This document shows, one piece after another, positions 44,750-52,156 of a DNA stretch of 64,000 bases. Every line of letters begins with the position of its first letter. The first letter of the stretch is position 1. The notes under the pieces are model-generated. The model made no database searches. It was not told the DNA's origin and worked only from the letters and a program-made list of their open reading frames with translations. Made by a program: the position numbers and the translations under genes. The stretch comes from Blastococcus aurantiacus (GTDB lineage Bacteria > Actinomycetota > Actinomycetes > Mycobacteriales > Geodermatophilaceae). The DNA lies in NCBI RefSeq assembly GCF_900102425.1, contig NZ_FNBT01000002.1, forward strand, positions 62,001 through 126,000, given 5' to 3'.

Positions 44750-45406
44750 ATGACCAGCAGTGACCCGGACGTCATCCGGCGGCAGATCGAGGACACCCGG
44801 CGCGAGCTCAGCTACGACGTCGACGCCCTCAACGAGAAGGTCAACCCCGCACGTGTCATGGACCGGCGGGTGACCGCCGCGAAGGGGCGCGTCTCCGGCC
44901 TCAAGGACAAGGTGATGGGTACCGCGCACGACACCAAGCAGTCCGCGCACGGGACGGCGTCCAACGCCGTCGGGTCCGTGCAGGGCGCCGCCGGTAACGC
45001 CGCCGGCACCGTGCAGGACGCCGCGCACAGTGCGGCCGGTGCCATCCAGGGCGCTCCGGACGCGGCCATCCGGCAGACCCAGGGCAACCCCCTGGCCGCC
45101 GGGCTGATCGCCTTCGGTGTCGGCTGGCTGGTGTCGAGCCTGCTCCCGGCCACGCAGAAGGAGCAGCAGCTCGCGCAGCAGGCCGAGACGGCCGTCCGCG
45201 ACAACAAGGACGCCCTGCTGGCCCCGGCCAAGCAGGCCGCCCAGGAGATCGGCGACCAGCTCAAGCCGGCCGCCCAGGACGCCGTCGAGTCGGTGAAGTC
45301 CACCGCCCAGGACGCCGCCGCGACCGTCAAGAGCGAGGGGCAGTCCGCTGCCCAGGACGTGCAGGGCCAGGCCCAGCAGTCCAAGGAGTCGGTGCAGGGC
45401 CAGTAG
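44750..45406 (+). CDS. DUF3618 protein with LEA-like repeats (stress operon 3)
   Basis: 218 aa. The DUF3618 motif is at the N-terminus: DPDVIRRQIEDTRRELSYDVDALNEKVNPARVM. A central repeat region (units such as SVQGAAGNAAGTVQDAAHSA) leads to a transmembrane helix (LAAGLIAFGVGWLVSSLL). A C-terminal amphipathic repeat tail follows (KQAAQEIGDQLKPAAQDAVE, STAQDAAATV). The 11-residue Ala/Gln/Lys/Glu periodicity is that of LEA-type desiccation proteins. A protective role at the membrane in dry stress is inference, though it fits the sigma-B/F type promoter. Confidence 0.8.
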   Translation: MTSSDPDVIRRQIEDTRRELSYDVDALNEKVNPARVMDRRVTAAKGRVSGLKDKVMGTAHDTKQSAHGTASNAVGSVQGAAGNAAGTVQDAAHSAAGAIQGAPDAAIRQTQGNPLAAGLIAFGVGWLVSSLLPATQKEQQLAQQAETAVRDNKDALLAPAKQAAQEIGDQLKPAAQDAVESVKSTAQDAAATVKSEGQSAAQDVQGQAQQSKESVQGQ

Positions 45407-45453
45407 GTCCGGCCCCTGCTCCACCCGGGTCCCTGACCCGATCGCTCAGCACC

Positions 45454-45483
45454 GCGCCCCGCCGGGTCCGCCCGGCGGGGCGC
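45454..45483 (+). terminator. Terminator of the stress operon
   Basis: A perfect 13-bp stem, GCGCCCCGCCGGG against CCCGGCGGGGCGC with a TCCG loop, lies 47 bp after the DUF3618 stop. Confidence 0.85.
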
Positions 45484-45590
45484 AGTGCTGTCCGGACCGG
45501 CCCGTGCCGGCCTGCCGGGCCTCGCCCCAACGGGTGACGCCGCGGTCGCCAGACCTGCTGCGGCCGCCGCGGGCCGCCGACGTCTGAGGC

Positions 45591-47180
45591 ATGACCGCCG
45601 CTGTCCTGGACCGGGGCCGACCGGCCGCCTCCTGGCGGGCGACGCTGCGTGGCCCTGTCCCCGCCACGCTGCTGACCGTCGTCGCGGTGGCGCTGCTCGC
45701 CACCGGCGTGCTGCCCGTCGTCCGGACCGGGGCGGTGCTGGCCGGCCTCGTCGCGGCCGCCCTTGCCGTGGGCACCGACTGGCTCACGCGCGCATCGACC
45801 TCCACCGTGCGCGCCGTCGTCGTCCCGCTGGCCGGCACCGCGTCCGTCGCGCTGCTGCACGCCGGCACGGAGTCCTCGGCACTGCTCCTCCTGGCCCTGG
45901 CTCCGGCGAGCGCCCTGGCCGGCACCGCGCAGCGCCTGGGCCGGCAGGCCCGCGTCATCGACCGGCTGCAGGCGGAGCAGGCCGTCCTGCTGGAGCAGGT
46001 CCAGAGCCGCGCCGACGAGCTCGACCAGGCCTCGCGGATCCTGGCCGCCCGCGCGCAGACCATGACCAGCGTCATCGACGCGGTCACCGAGCAGTCGATC
46101 ATCGGCACCGACCCCGACGGCACGATCCGCGTCTGGAACCCGGGCGCGGAGAAGCTCCTCGGTCTCCCCCGGGCCGACGTCGTCCGGCAGCGCTCGATCC
46201 TGGACTTCCACCTGCCCGAGGAGCTCGAGGACGCGGCCGGCAACGGCGGTACGCCCGGCGGTCTCTACGCCCTCGTGCAGACCGCCCAGGAGCACGGCAG
46301 CGACGTGCGCGACTGGACCTACGTGGGGGCGGACGGGCGTCAGCGCACCGTCTCCGTCGCCGTCACGCCGCGCACCGACGACCGCGGCGTGCACGCCGGG
46401 TGGAACTTCGTCGGCACGGACATGACCGAGATCCGGGCCACGGAGCGGATGAAGGACCAGTTCGTCAGCCTCATCTCCCACGAGCTGCGCACCCCGCTGA
46501 CCTCGATCTTGGGCTACCTCGAACTGGTCCTCGACGACGACGACCAGACGCTGACCGACGAGCAGCGGCAGTACCTGACGACGGTGGAGCGCAACGCCGA
46601 CCGCCTGCTGCGCCTCGTGGGCGACCTGCTGTTCACCGCGCGCGTGGAAGCCGGGCAGTTCACGCTGCAGCCCGAGGACGTCGACCTGGTGGGGATCGTG
46701 CAGGCCGCCGAGGAGACCGCCCGCGTCGCCGCCACGAACGCCGGCGTGCAGCTCCGCGTGGAGGCACCCGCCGGCGGGCTCGTGGTCGCCGGCGACCCGG
46801 TGCGGCTGGGTCAGGCCTGCGACAACCTCGTGTCCAACGCCGTCAAGTTCACGCCCGCGGGCGGGCAGGTGACGCTCACCGTCGCTGCCGGCTGGCAGTC
46901 CGAGGACGGCGCGGTGACCCCGGCCGAGCGCCCCGGCACGGTGCCGGTCGCCCAGCTGGCGGTGCGCGACACCGGCATCGGCATCCCCAACGACGAGCAG
47001 GGCAAGCTGTTCACCCGGTTCTTCCGCGCCTCGACCGCCCAGCGCAACGCCGTCCCCGGCGTGGGTCTGGGCCTGTCCATCACCAAGGCGATCACCACCG
47101 CGCACGGCGGCACGCTGGACCTGGTGAGCGTGGAGGGCGAGGGCACCACGTTCACGCTCACGCTCCCCCGCACCGCCTGA
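45591..47180 (+). CDS. PAS-domain sensor histidine kinase
   Basis: 529 aa. An N-terminal membrane domain (about 22-110, four hydrophobic segments), a linker coiled coil (115-155) and a PAS/PAC domain (about 158-285; IIGTDPDGTIRVWNPGAEKLLG). Then HisKA with phospho-His297 in LISHELRTPL and HATPase_c with DNLVSNAVKFTPAGG and DTGIGIPNDEQGKLF (N and G boxes). No adjacent partner regulator; the receiver genes at 49308, 50130 and 51086 are the nearest candidates. Only small periplasmic loops exist, so the signal is likely sensed in the membrane or cytosol. Confidence 0.92.
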   Translation: MTAAVLDRGRPAASWRATLRGPVPATLLTVVAVALLATGVLPVVRTGAVLAGLVAAALAVGTDWLTRASTSTVRAVVVPLAGTASVALLHAGTESSALLLLALAPASALAGTAQRLGRQARVIDRLQAEQAVLLEQVQSRADELDQASRILAARAQTMTSVIDAVTEQSIIGTDPDGTIRVWNPGAEKLLGLPRADVVRQRSILDFHLPEELEDAAGNGGTPGGLYALVQTAQEHGSDVRDWTYVGADGRQRTVSVAVTPRTDDRGVHAGWNFVGTDMTEIRATERMKDQFVSLISHELRTPLTSILGYLELVLDDDDQTLTDEQRQYLTTVERNADRLLRLVGDLLFTARVEAGQFTLQPEDVDLVGIVQAAEETARVAATNAGVQLRVEAPAGGLVVAGDPVRLGQACDNLVSNAVKFTPAGGQVTLTVAAGWQSEDGAVTPAERPGTVPVAQLAVRDTGIGIPNDEQGKLFTRFFRASTAQRNAVPGVGLGLSITKAITTAHGGTLDLVSVEGEGTTFTLTLPRTA

Positions 47181-47193
47181 TCCCGGCGTCACC

Positions 47194-47228
47194 AGCGCCC
47201 CCGTCCCCTGCCAGGGGCCGGGGGCGCT
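47194..47228 (+). terminator. Terminator hairpin after the histidine kinase (first of a tandem pair)
   Basis: AGCGCCCCCG pairs with CGGGGGCGCT, and CCCCT with AGGGG inside, with a 3-nt loop. It begins 13 bp after the kinase stop and is directly followed by a second hairpin. Confidence 0.75.
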
Positions 47229-47273
47229 CCGCTTTTCCGCGGAAAGGCAGCCCGCCTTTCCGCGGAAAAGCGG
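47229..47273. repeat. Perfect 20-bp inverted repeat with nested palindromes
   Basis: The left arm CCGCTTTTCCGCGGAAAGGC (47229-47248) is the exact reverse complement of the right arm (47254-47273), with 5-nt spacer AGCCC. Each arm contains TTTCCGCGGAAA, itself a 12-bp palindrome. It is far richer in A/T than its surroundings. It abuts the terminator hairpin and lies upstream of the tasA-like gene. It could be a second terminator, a protein-binding site or a mobile-type repeat. Confidence 0.8.
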
Positions 47274-47329
47274 CCGTGGACGGCGGAAACGGCCCTGACA
47301 GCCCCGATCTGCGGGTCACTCGTCGCAGC

Positions 47330-47351
47330 CTTGCGGATTCCTTGCGGATTC
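47330..47351 (+). repeat. Perfect 11-bp tandem duplication upstream of the TasA-like gene
   Basis: CTTGCGGATTC occurs twice in direct tandem, 83 bp before the TasA-like start. The 11-bp period matches one turn of the helix, so a regulator could bind both copies on the same face. The region otherwise has no clear promoter. Confidence 0.6.
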
Positions 47352-47433
47352 CGGGCGGGTGGCCTGCGGAAGGGCCTCCAGAGTTCTCCTTGTCGCCGGA
47401 TGAGCCGGTGACACGGACACAGGGAGAACGAAG

Positions 47434-48036
47434 ATGAGCGCCAAGGTCACCAGCTCCACCACCCGCAAGGTCGTCGGCTCGCTCGGCGTCATCGGCGCGG
47501 CTGCTGCCGTCGCCGGCATGGGCACCTTCGGTTCCTTCACCGACAGCACCACCCCGGTCGCCACGACCATCAACTCCGGCACCGTCTCGATCGACCTCAC
47601 CAAGGCGTCGACCCTCGAGTTCTCCGCCGCCGAGCTCATCCCGGGCGACTCGGTCACCCGCACCTTCACGCTGAAGAACGACGGCAGCAGCGACCTCGGC
47701 TCGATCATGCTCGCCTCGGCCGCCACCACGAGCAGCATCCTGACGACGGACGCGACCAACGGCCTGCAGCTGTCCGTGAAGTCCTGCCCCGTGGCCTGGA
47801 CCCAGAGCGGCAACTCCTTCACCTGCGCCAGCGGCGAGAAGACGCTGCTCGCGTCGGGCCCCGCCGTCAACAACAAGGTCCTGGATGCCCCCGCATCGCT
47901 GGGCGCCGGCAAGTCCGACAACCTGGCGATCTCCTACGCGCTGCCCGTCTCCGCCGGCAACGAGTTCCAGGGCAAGCAGGCCGCGTTCAGCCTCACCTTC
48001 ACCGCCACCCAGCGCACCGCGCCGGCTGCGCGCTGA
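47434..48036 (+). CDS. TasA/CalY-like secreted fibre protein with SipW-type signal peptide
   Basis: 200 aa, GGGAGAACGAAG upstream. A signal peptide (VVGSLGVIGAAAAVAGMGTFGSFTDST) has the SipW-dependent pattern: a hydrophobic core, then GTFGSFTDS. The mature protein is Ser/Thr-rich and beta-type, with FSAAELIPGDSVTRTFTLKNDGSSDLGSIML, the motif of the TasA/CalY (camelysin) family, and two Cys (SCPVAWTQSGNSFTC). TasA forms amyloid-like biofilm fibres in Bacillus. The gene for a matching signal peptidase follows. Confidence 0.82.
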   Translation: MSAKVTSSTTRKVVGSLGVIGAAAAVAGMGTFGSFTDSTTPVATTINSGTVSIDLTKASTLEFSAAELIPGDSVTRTFTLKNDGSSDLGSIMLASAATTSSILTTDATNGLQLSVKSCPVAWTQSGNSFTCASGEKTLLASGPAVNNKVLDAPASLGAGKSDNLAISYALPVSAGNEFQGKQAAFSLTFTATQRTAPAAR

Positions 48037-48064
48037 CCCGGCTGATCCGACCGGAGATCACACC

Positions 48065-48712
48065 ATGACCGCCGTCCTCCCCGTCCGTCGCCCGGGGGCA
48101 GCACAGACGCTGCCCCCGGCCGAGGACAACCGCTCCGCGCACGACCGGTCCGCCGGTCCGGCCCGCACGCTGGGCCTGCTCGCCCCGTGGCTGGTCCGCG
48201 CGGTGGTCGGGCTGGCCGTCGCGGTCTTCGCACTCCTCGCCGTGGGACCCCACGTCCTCGGCTACCGCACCATGACGATGCTCACCGGCAGCATGGCCCC
48301 GATGATCGAGCCGGGCGACGTCACCGTCGTCACGCCGATCGCCGTCGAGGACGTCACCGAGGGCATGGTCATCACGTACCACCAGCCGATCGGCGACCGC
48401 TCGATCGTCACCCACCGGGTGGTCGAGGTCGACCGCAGCGCCGACGGCCGGGTCAGCGTCCGCACCAAGGGCGACGCCAACGAGGCGATCGACCCGTGGA
48501 CGGCGACCCTCGAGGGCGACACCGCCTACGAGGTCCGGGCCGTGGTGCCCGAGCTCGGCCACCTCATCCAGGCGCTCCGCACCCCCGTCATCACCCAGGT
48601 GCTGCTCTACGGCGCCCCGGCCCTGCTGGCCGGCTGGCTGCTGCTCTCCATCTGGCGCCCCACCTCCGAGACCACCGACGACACCGAGACCCGTGAGGAG
48701 GACCTGTCGTGA
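48065..48712 (+). CDS. SipW-like signal peptidase I (ER type)
   Basis: 215 aa. A membrane helix at about 39-58 precedes the catalytic domain, and a second at about 181-200 ends it. Catalytic Ser is in TMLTGSMAPMIEPGDV. The general base is His, in VTHRVVEV, instead of the Lys of ordinary bacterial enzymes. RTKGDANEAIDPW is the third conserved box. This is the SipW/ER-type form, which in Bacillus processes TasA. It sits between two secreted substrates and its TGA overlaps the next GTG. Confidence 0.9.
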   Translation: MTAVLPVRRPGAAQTLPPAEDNRSAHDRSAGPARTLGLLAPWLVRAVVGLAVAVFALLAVGPHVLGYRTMTMLTGSMAPMIEPGDVTVVTPIAVEDVTEGMVITYHQPIGDRSIVTHRVVEVDRSADGRVSVRTKGDANEAIDPWTATLEGDTAYEVRAVVPELGHLIQALRTPVITQVLLYGAPALLAGWLLLSIWRPTSETTDDTETREEDLS

Positions 48713-49314
48713 ACCGCCTCCGCCGCTCGGCCGTCCTGCTCGGCCTGACCGCCGCCGTGATCGTCGGCAGCAGCATCCCCGCCTCGGCCACCTTCTCCGA
48801 GTCCGTCAGCACCAACACCGCCGCGCTGCGCACTCTCACCGTCGCCGCGCCCACCGGGCTGGTCGTCGACGACACTTGCACCACGACGACGACGACCGTG
48901 AAGCGCACCGTGTACACGAACCCGGGCACCGGCGCGCAGACCACGAGGTACTACAGCTCCTCGACGACGCAGTCGACCAGCTCCACCAACGAGGACAGCA
49001 CGACGACACAGACGGTGGCCGGCCCCGGCCCCAACGAGACGACGACCACCACGGTCACCAAGGACACCGACCTGTCCGTGACGCTCCGCTGGACGGCCAG
49101 CACGTCCAGCCGCGTGGGCAGCTACCTGGTGTCCGCCCACCTGGGCATCAACGGGTCGGTCAGTCCGCTGATGACCACCACCAGCGCCACGACGTCGGTC
49201 ACGCAGACGCAGGACGCCGACGCGCTGGCCTACCGGCCGAGCCTGTCGGTCACCACGCAGACCACGTACGGCTGGACCGCCGCCTCCGCGCAGACGCGGG
49301 TGCTGTCGTGCTGA
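48709..49314 (+). CDS. Secreted Thr/Ser-rich protein, second SipW substrate candidate
   Basis: 201 aa, GTG overlapping the peptidase stop. A signal peptide (LLGLTAAVIVGSSIPASATFSESVSTNTA) has the ATFSESVS pattern seen at SipW-type cleavage sites. The mature part has extreme Thr/Ser content (TTTTTTVKRT, SSSTTQSTSS). The C-terminal half looks like an immunoglobulin/fibronectin strand pattern (DLSVTLRWTAS..GSYLVSAHLG). Two Cys near the ends may bridge. Family unknown. Likely part of the same surface structure as the TasA-like protein. Confidence 0.72.
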   Translation: MNRLRRSAVLLGLTAAVIVGSSIPASATFSESVSTNTAALRTLTVAAPTGLVVDDTCTTTTTTVKRTVYTNPGTGAQTTRYYSSSTTQSTSSTNEDSTTTQTVAGPGPNETTTTTVTKDTDLSVTLRWTASTSSRVGSYLVSAHLGINGSVSPLMTTTSATTSVTQTQDADALAYRPSLSVTTQTTYGWTAASAQTRVLSC

Positions 49315-49982
49315 CCGCCCTCGTCGTCGACGCCGACGCCCTCGCCCGCCGCCGGGTCATCGGGCTCCTCCGCCTCGGCGGGTGGGACGTCCAGGAGGCC
49401 TCGGACGTGGCCGCCGCGCTGCACATGGCCGCCTCCACCCCCTACGACCTGGTCGTCACCGACGTCACGGTCGGCGGGGAGGACGGGCTGGAGCTGCTCC
49501 GTCAGCTGCGCCGCGACGGTTCGCAGGCCCGCTTCCTGGTCGTGACGGCGGACCCGTCGCCGGCCACGAGCGCCGAGGCAGCCGCCGCCGGTGCGTGGGC
49601 CTGCCTGCCCAAGCCGGTCGACCCCGGCGCACTCCTCGACTTCCTGCGCAGCCGGACCACGGGGCCGGCTGCGCAGGGCGACCGCTACGAGATCCACGAG
49701 ATCGACGACCTGCACGACGACGACCTCGAGGACGAACTGATGGACCGACTCCAGGAGATGTACGTGAGCGCGCTACCGGGCCGGCTGTCGGCCATCGACG
49801 TCCACACCCGCCAGGGCAACAGCCCCGCCGTGGCCTCGGCCGCCTACACCCTGGCCGGCACCAGCGGCCAGCTCGGGCACCCCGAGGTCGCCTCGATCTG
49901 CCAGGCGATCGCCGCCGATGCCCGGCGCGGCGTCCTGGCCCACTCCCGGGTGCAGCACCTGCACGCACTCGCCGGCGTCTGA
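49308..49982 (+). CDS. Receiver-domain protein with degenerate Hpt domain
   Basis: 224 aa from a GTG that overlaps the previous gene by 7 bp. Receiver domain 1-115 with acidic Asp8/Asp10, phospho-Asp52 (LVVTDVTVG) and Lys102 (CLPKPVD). After an acidic linker (EIHEIDDLHDDDLEDELMD), residues 148-224 match an Hpt bundle: AVASAAYTLAGTSGQLGHPEV aligns with the usual AAHxLKGxSxxLG, but the phospho-accepting His is Tyr180. It may therefore bind but not relay phosphate. Physically in the tasA-sipW operon. Confidence 0.85.
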   Translation: MLTALVVDADALARRRVIGLLRLGGWDVQEASDVAAALHMAASTPYDLVVTDVTVGGEDGLELLRQLRRDGSQARFLVVTADPSPATSAEAAAAGAWACLPKPVDPGALLDFLRSRTTGPAAQGDRYEIHEIDDLHDDDLEDELMDRLQEMYVSALPGRLSAIDVHTRQGNSPAVASAAYTLAGTSGQLGHPEVASICQAIAADARRGVLAHSRVQHLHALAGV

Positions 49983-49986
49983 GAAA

Positions 49987-50041
49987 GGACCCCCGTCCTG
50001 CCCACCCCTCGCACGCTCGGGGCGGGACCCGGGACGGGGCC
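49987..50041 (+). repeat. 3'-end hairpin repeat, copy 4
   Basis: Begins 5 bp after the receiver/Hpt stop: GGACCCCCGTCC pairs with GGGACGGGGCC, and CCCACCCC with GGGGCGGG, around the shared TCGCACGCTC core. Nearly identical in layout to the copy at 19461. A conventional terminator follows 20 bp later, so two hairpin structures stand in series. Confidence 0.75.
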
Positions 50042-50061
50042 GGGTCGGACGCGCACGAACG

Positions 50062-50100
50062 AAGGGCCCGCAGACGAGGGGGAATCGTCTGCGGGCCCTT
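50062..50100. terminator. Bidirectional terminator between receiver/Hpt and OmpR-type regulator
   Basis: A perfect 16-bp stem, AAGGGCCCGCAGACGA against TCGTCTGCGGGCCCTT with a 7-nt loop, lies between convergent stops at 49982 and 50130. Confidence 0.9.
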
Positions 50101-50129
50101 CCGTGTGCCCGGCCCCGTGGGGGCCGGGA

Positions 50130-50837
50130 TCAGGCAGCGACGAGGCGGTAGCCGACGCCGCGCACGGTGCGGATCTCCGGAGAGCTCAGCCCGGCGGCGA
50201 CCAGCTTGCGGCGCAGGTTGGACATGTGCGCCTCGACCAGCCGGAGGTTGCCCTCCCAGTCGGTCTGCCAGACCTCGCGCAGCAGCGTCTCCCGCTGCAG
50301 CACCCGTCCCGGGCGGGAGGCGAGCGCGGCGAGCAGGTCGAACTCGGTGCGGGTCAGGTCGACGACGGCGCCGTCGACGCGCACCTCCCGGCTCTCCTCG
50401 TCCACCTCGAGCTCGGCGAGCCGGCGGACCGACTCCTCCGCCTCGGGCGCGGGCTGCGGGGCCGGCGCGGTGCGCGGGAAGCGCAGCATGGCCTGCACCC
50501 GCGCCACCAGCTCGCGGGGCGAGAACGGCTTGGCCATGTACCCGTCGGCCCCGACGGCCAGACCGATGAGCAGGTCGACCTCCTCGGCGCGCGCGGTGAG
50601 CATGAGGACGTAGCAGGCGGTCTCGGCACGGATCTGCCGGCAGAGCTCGGTGCCGTCGGTGTCGGGCAGGCCGAGGTCGAGCACGATGAGGTCCGGCGCC
50701 TCGCGCCGCACCTCCTCCATGGCCTCCGCTCCCGTCCCGACGGCGCGCACCCGCATCCCCGCGCGCTCCAGGACCGTGCTGACCAGCGTGCGGATCTCCT
50801 CGGTGTCCTCCACGACGAGCACGGATGGCTTCTCCAC
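50130..50837 (-). CDS. OmpR/PhoB-family response regulator
   Basis: 235 aa. Receiver domain with VLVVEDTEEIR, phospho-Asp in LIVLDLGLPDTDG, and Lys in YMAKPFSPREL. After a Pro/Ala-rich linker (PRTAPAPQPAPEAEES), a winged-helix DNA-binding domain follows (VDLTRTEFDLLAALASRPGRVLQRETLLREVW; LRRKLVAAGLSSPEIRTVRGVGYRLV). No kinase partner next to it. Divergent from the receiver-deacetylase operon across a 248-bp gap (50838-51085) that holds two CCGAGCGGG direct repeats but no firm promoter. Confidence 0.93.
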   Translation of the reverse strand: MEKPSVLVVEDTEEIRTLVSTVLERAGMRVRAVGTGAEAMEEVRREAPDLIVLDLGLPDTDGTELCRQIRAETACYVLMLTARAEEVDLLIGLAVGADGYMAKPFSPRELVARVQAMLRFPRTAPAPQPAPEAEESVRRLAELEVDEESREVRVDGAVVDLTRTEFDLLAALASRPGRVLQRETLLREVWQTDWEGNLRLVEAHMSNLRRKLVAAGLSSPEIRTVRGVGYRLVAA

Positions 50838-51085
50838 GTTCCTCCCCCCTCCGATGCGTTCACGAGGCCCGCGACCGATGGGTCGGGGTCACCTGACTGA
50901 GTGATCGGCCCGGGTGCCGGGCAGCTTGAGCCGAGCGGGGCCGAGCGGGTCCTCCCCGGTCACCCCTCCGGGTGATGCCGGGGCTCGTCCGGCTCCACAA
51001 GTCCCCCGCCGGGGCCGTTGCCGAGTGCGGGGCACGACGTGTCCTCCTCCCCCCGGGGAGGCGCCCACCCGCTGAGGAGCTGGCC

Positions 51086-52156
51086 ATGGACGGCGACGTC
51101 CGCGTCCTGGTCGTCGATGACGACCCCGACATCGCACAGTTCGTGCGCACCGTCCTGAGCAAGGCCGGGATGCACGCGGTGGCCTGCTTCGATCCGCTGG
51201 AGGCCCTGGCACTTGCGGCCCGCGACTCCTTCGATGCCGTCGTCACCGACATCGAGATGCCCGGCATGAACGGCCTGGAGTTCCTCGGCCGGCTGCGCGA
51301 GCTGCAGACCGACCTGCCCGTGGCCGTCATGACCGCGCACGCCTCGGTCGACTACGCGGTCGAGGCGCTGCGCCGCAACGCCGACGAGTTCATGGTCAAG
51401 CCGGTGCGCCGCGACGACGTCGTCGCGACCGTGCGCCGGCTGGTCGAGCTCGGCATCGCCCGCCGGGCCACCGCCCGGCACCAGACGGTGCTGGCCATCG
51501 GCGCCCACCCCGACGACGTCGAGCTCGGCATCGGCGGCACCCTGGCCGCGCACCGGTCCGCCGGTGACCAGGTCGTGATCCTGACGCTGTCCCGTGGCGC
51601 ACGCGGCGGCGAGGCCGGCGACCGCATGGGCGAGTCCATGGCCGCCGCGGAGCTCATCGGCGCGCGGCTGTTCATGGAGGACCTCGAGGACACCCGCATC
51701 AGCGAGGCCGACCCCACCGTCTCGATCATCGAGCGCGTCGTCGCCCAGGTGCAGCCGACCATCGTCTACACGCACTCCGCGCACGACCGGCACCAGGACC
51801 ACCGCGCCGTCCACCGCGCGGCCACCGTTGCCACCCGCAACGTGCCCACGTTCGCCTGCTACCAGAGCCCGTCGGCCACGGTCGACTACCGGCCCACCCG
51901 GTTCGTGAGCATCGACGGCTTCACCGACACCAAGCTCGCGCTGCTGGCCTGCTTCGGCTCGCAGGCCGGCATCCGCAACTACATGCAGGACGACTTCGTC
52001 CTCGCCACCAGCCGCTACTGGTCCCGCTACGGCGGCGGCCAGCACTGCGAGCCGCTCGAGGTGATCCGCGAGGCCAGTGCCGTCGTGGGCGCCCAGAGCG
52101 ACGCGCCCGCCATCCCCGTCCAGTCCTCGAACCTCACGGAGCGCTCCGGTGTCTGA
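51086..52156 (+). CDS. Receiver domain fused to PIG-L/LmbE-family deacetylase
   Basis: 356 aa, GAGGAG upstream of the ATG at 51086. Residues 5-125 are a full receiver domain with Asp11/Asp12, phospho-Asp55 (AVVTDIEMPG) and Lys105 (MVKPVRRDD). From about 133 the PIG-L fold follows, with zinc/catalytic motif AIGAHPDDVELGIGG (His141, Asp143, Asp144), then a late THSAHDRHQDHRAVH motif. PIG-L enzymes remove acetyl groups from GlcNAc-type sugars (MshB, BshB). Control of a deacetylase by phosphorylation would be unusual. Stop overlaps the ATP-grasp start by 8 bp. Confidence 0.9.
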   Translation: MDGDVRVLVVDDDPDIAQFVRTVLSKAGMHAVACFDPLEALALAARDSFDAVVTDIEMPGMNGLEFLGRLRELQTDLPVAVMTAHASVDYAVEALRRNADEFMVKPVRRDDVVATVRRLVELGIARRATARHQTVLAIGAHPDDVELGIGGTLAAHRSAGDQVVILTLSRGARGGEAGDRMGESMAAAELIGARLFMEDLEDTRISEADPTVSIIERVVAQVQPTIVYTHSAHDRHQDHRAVHRAATVATRNVPTFACYQSPSATVDYRPTRFVSIDGFTDTKLALLACFGSQAGIRNYMQDDFVLATSRYWSRYGGGQHCEPLEVIREASAVVGAQSDAPAIPVQSSNLTERSGV

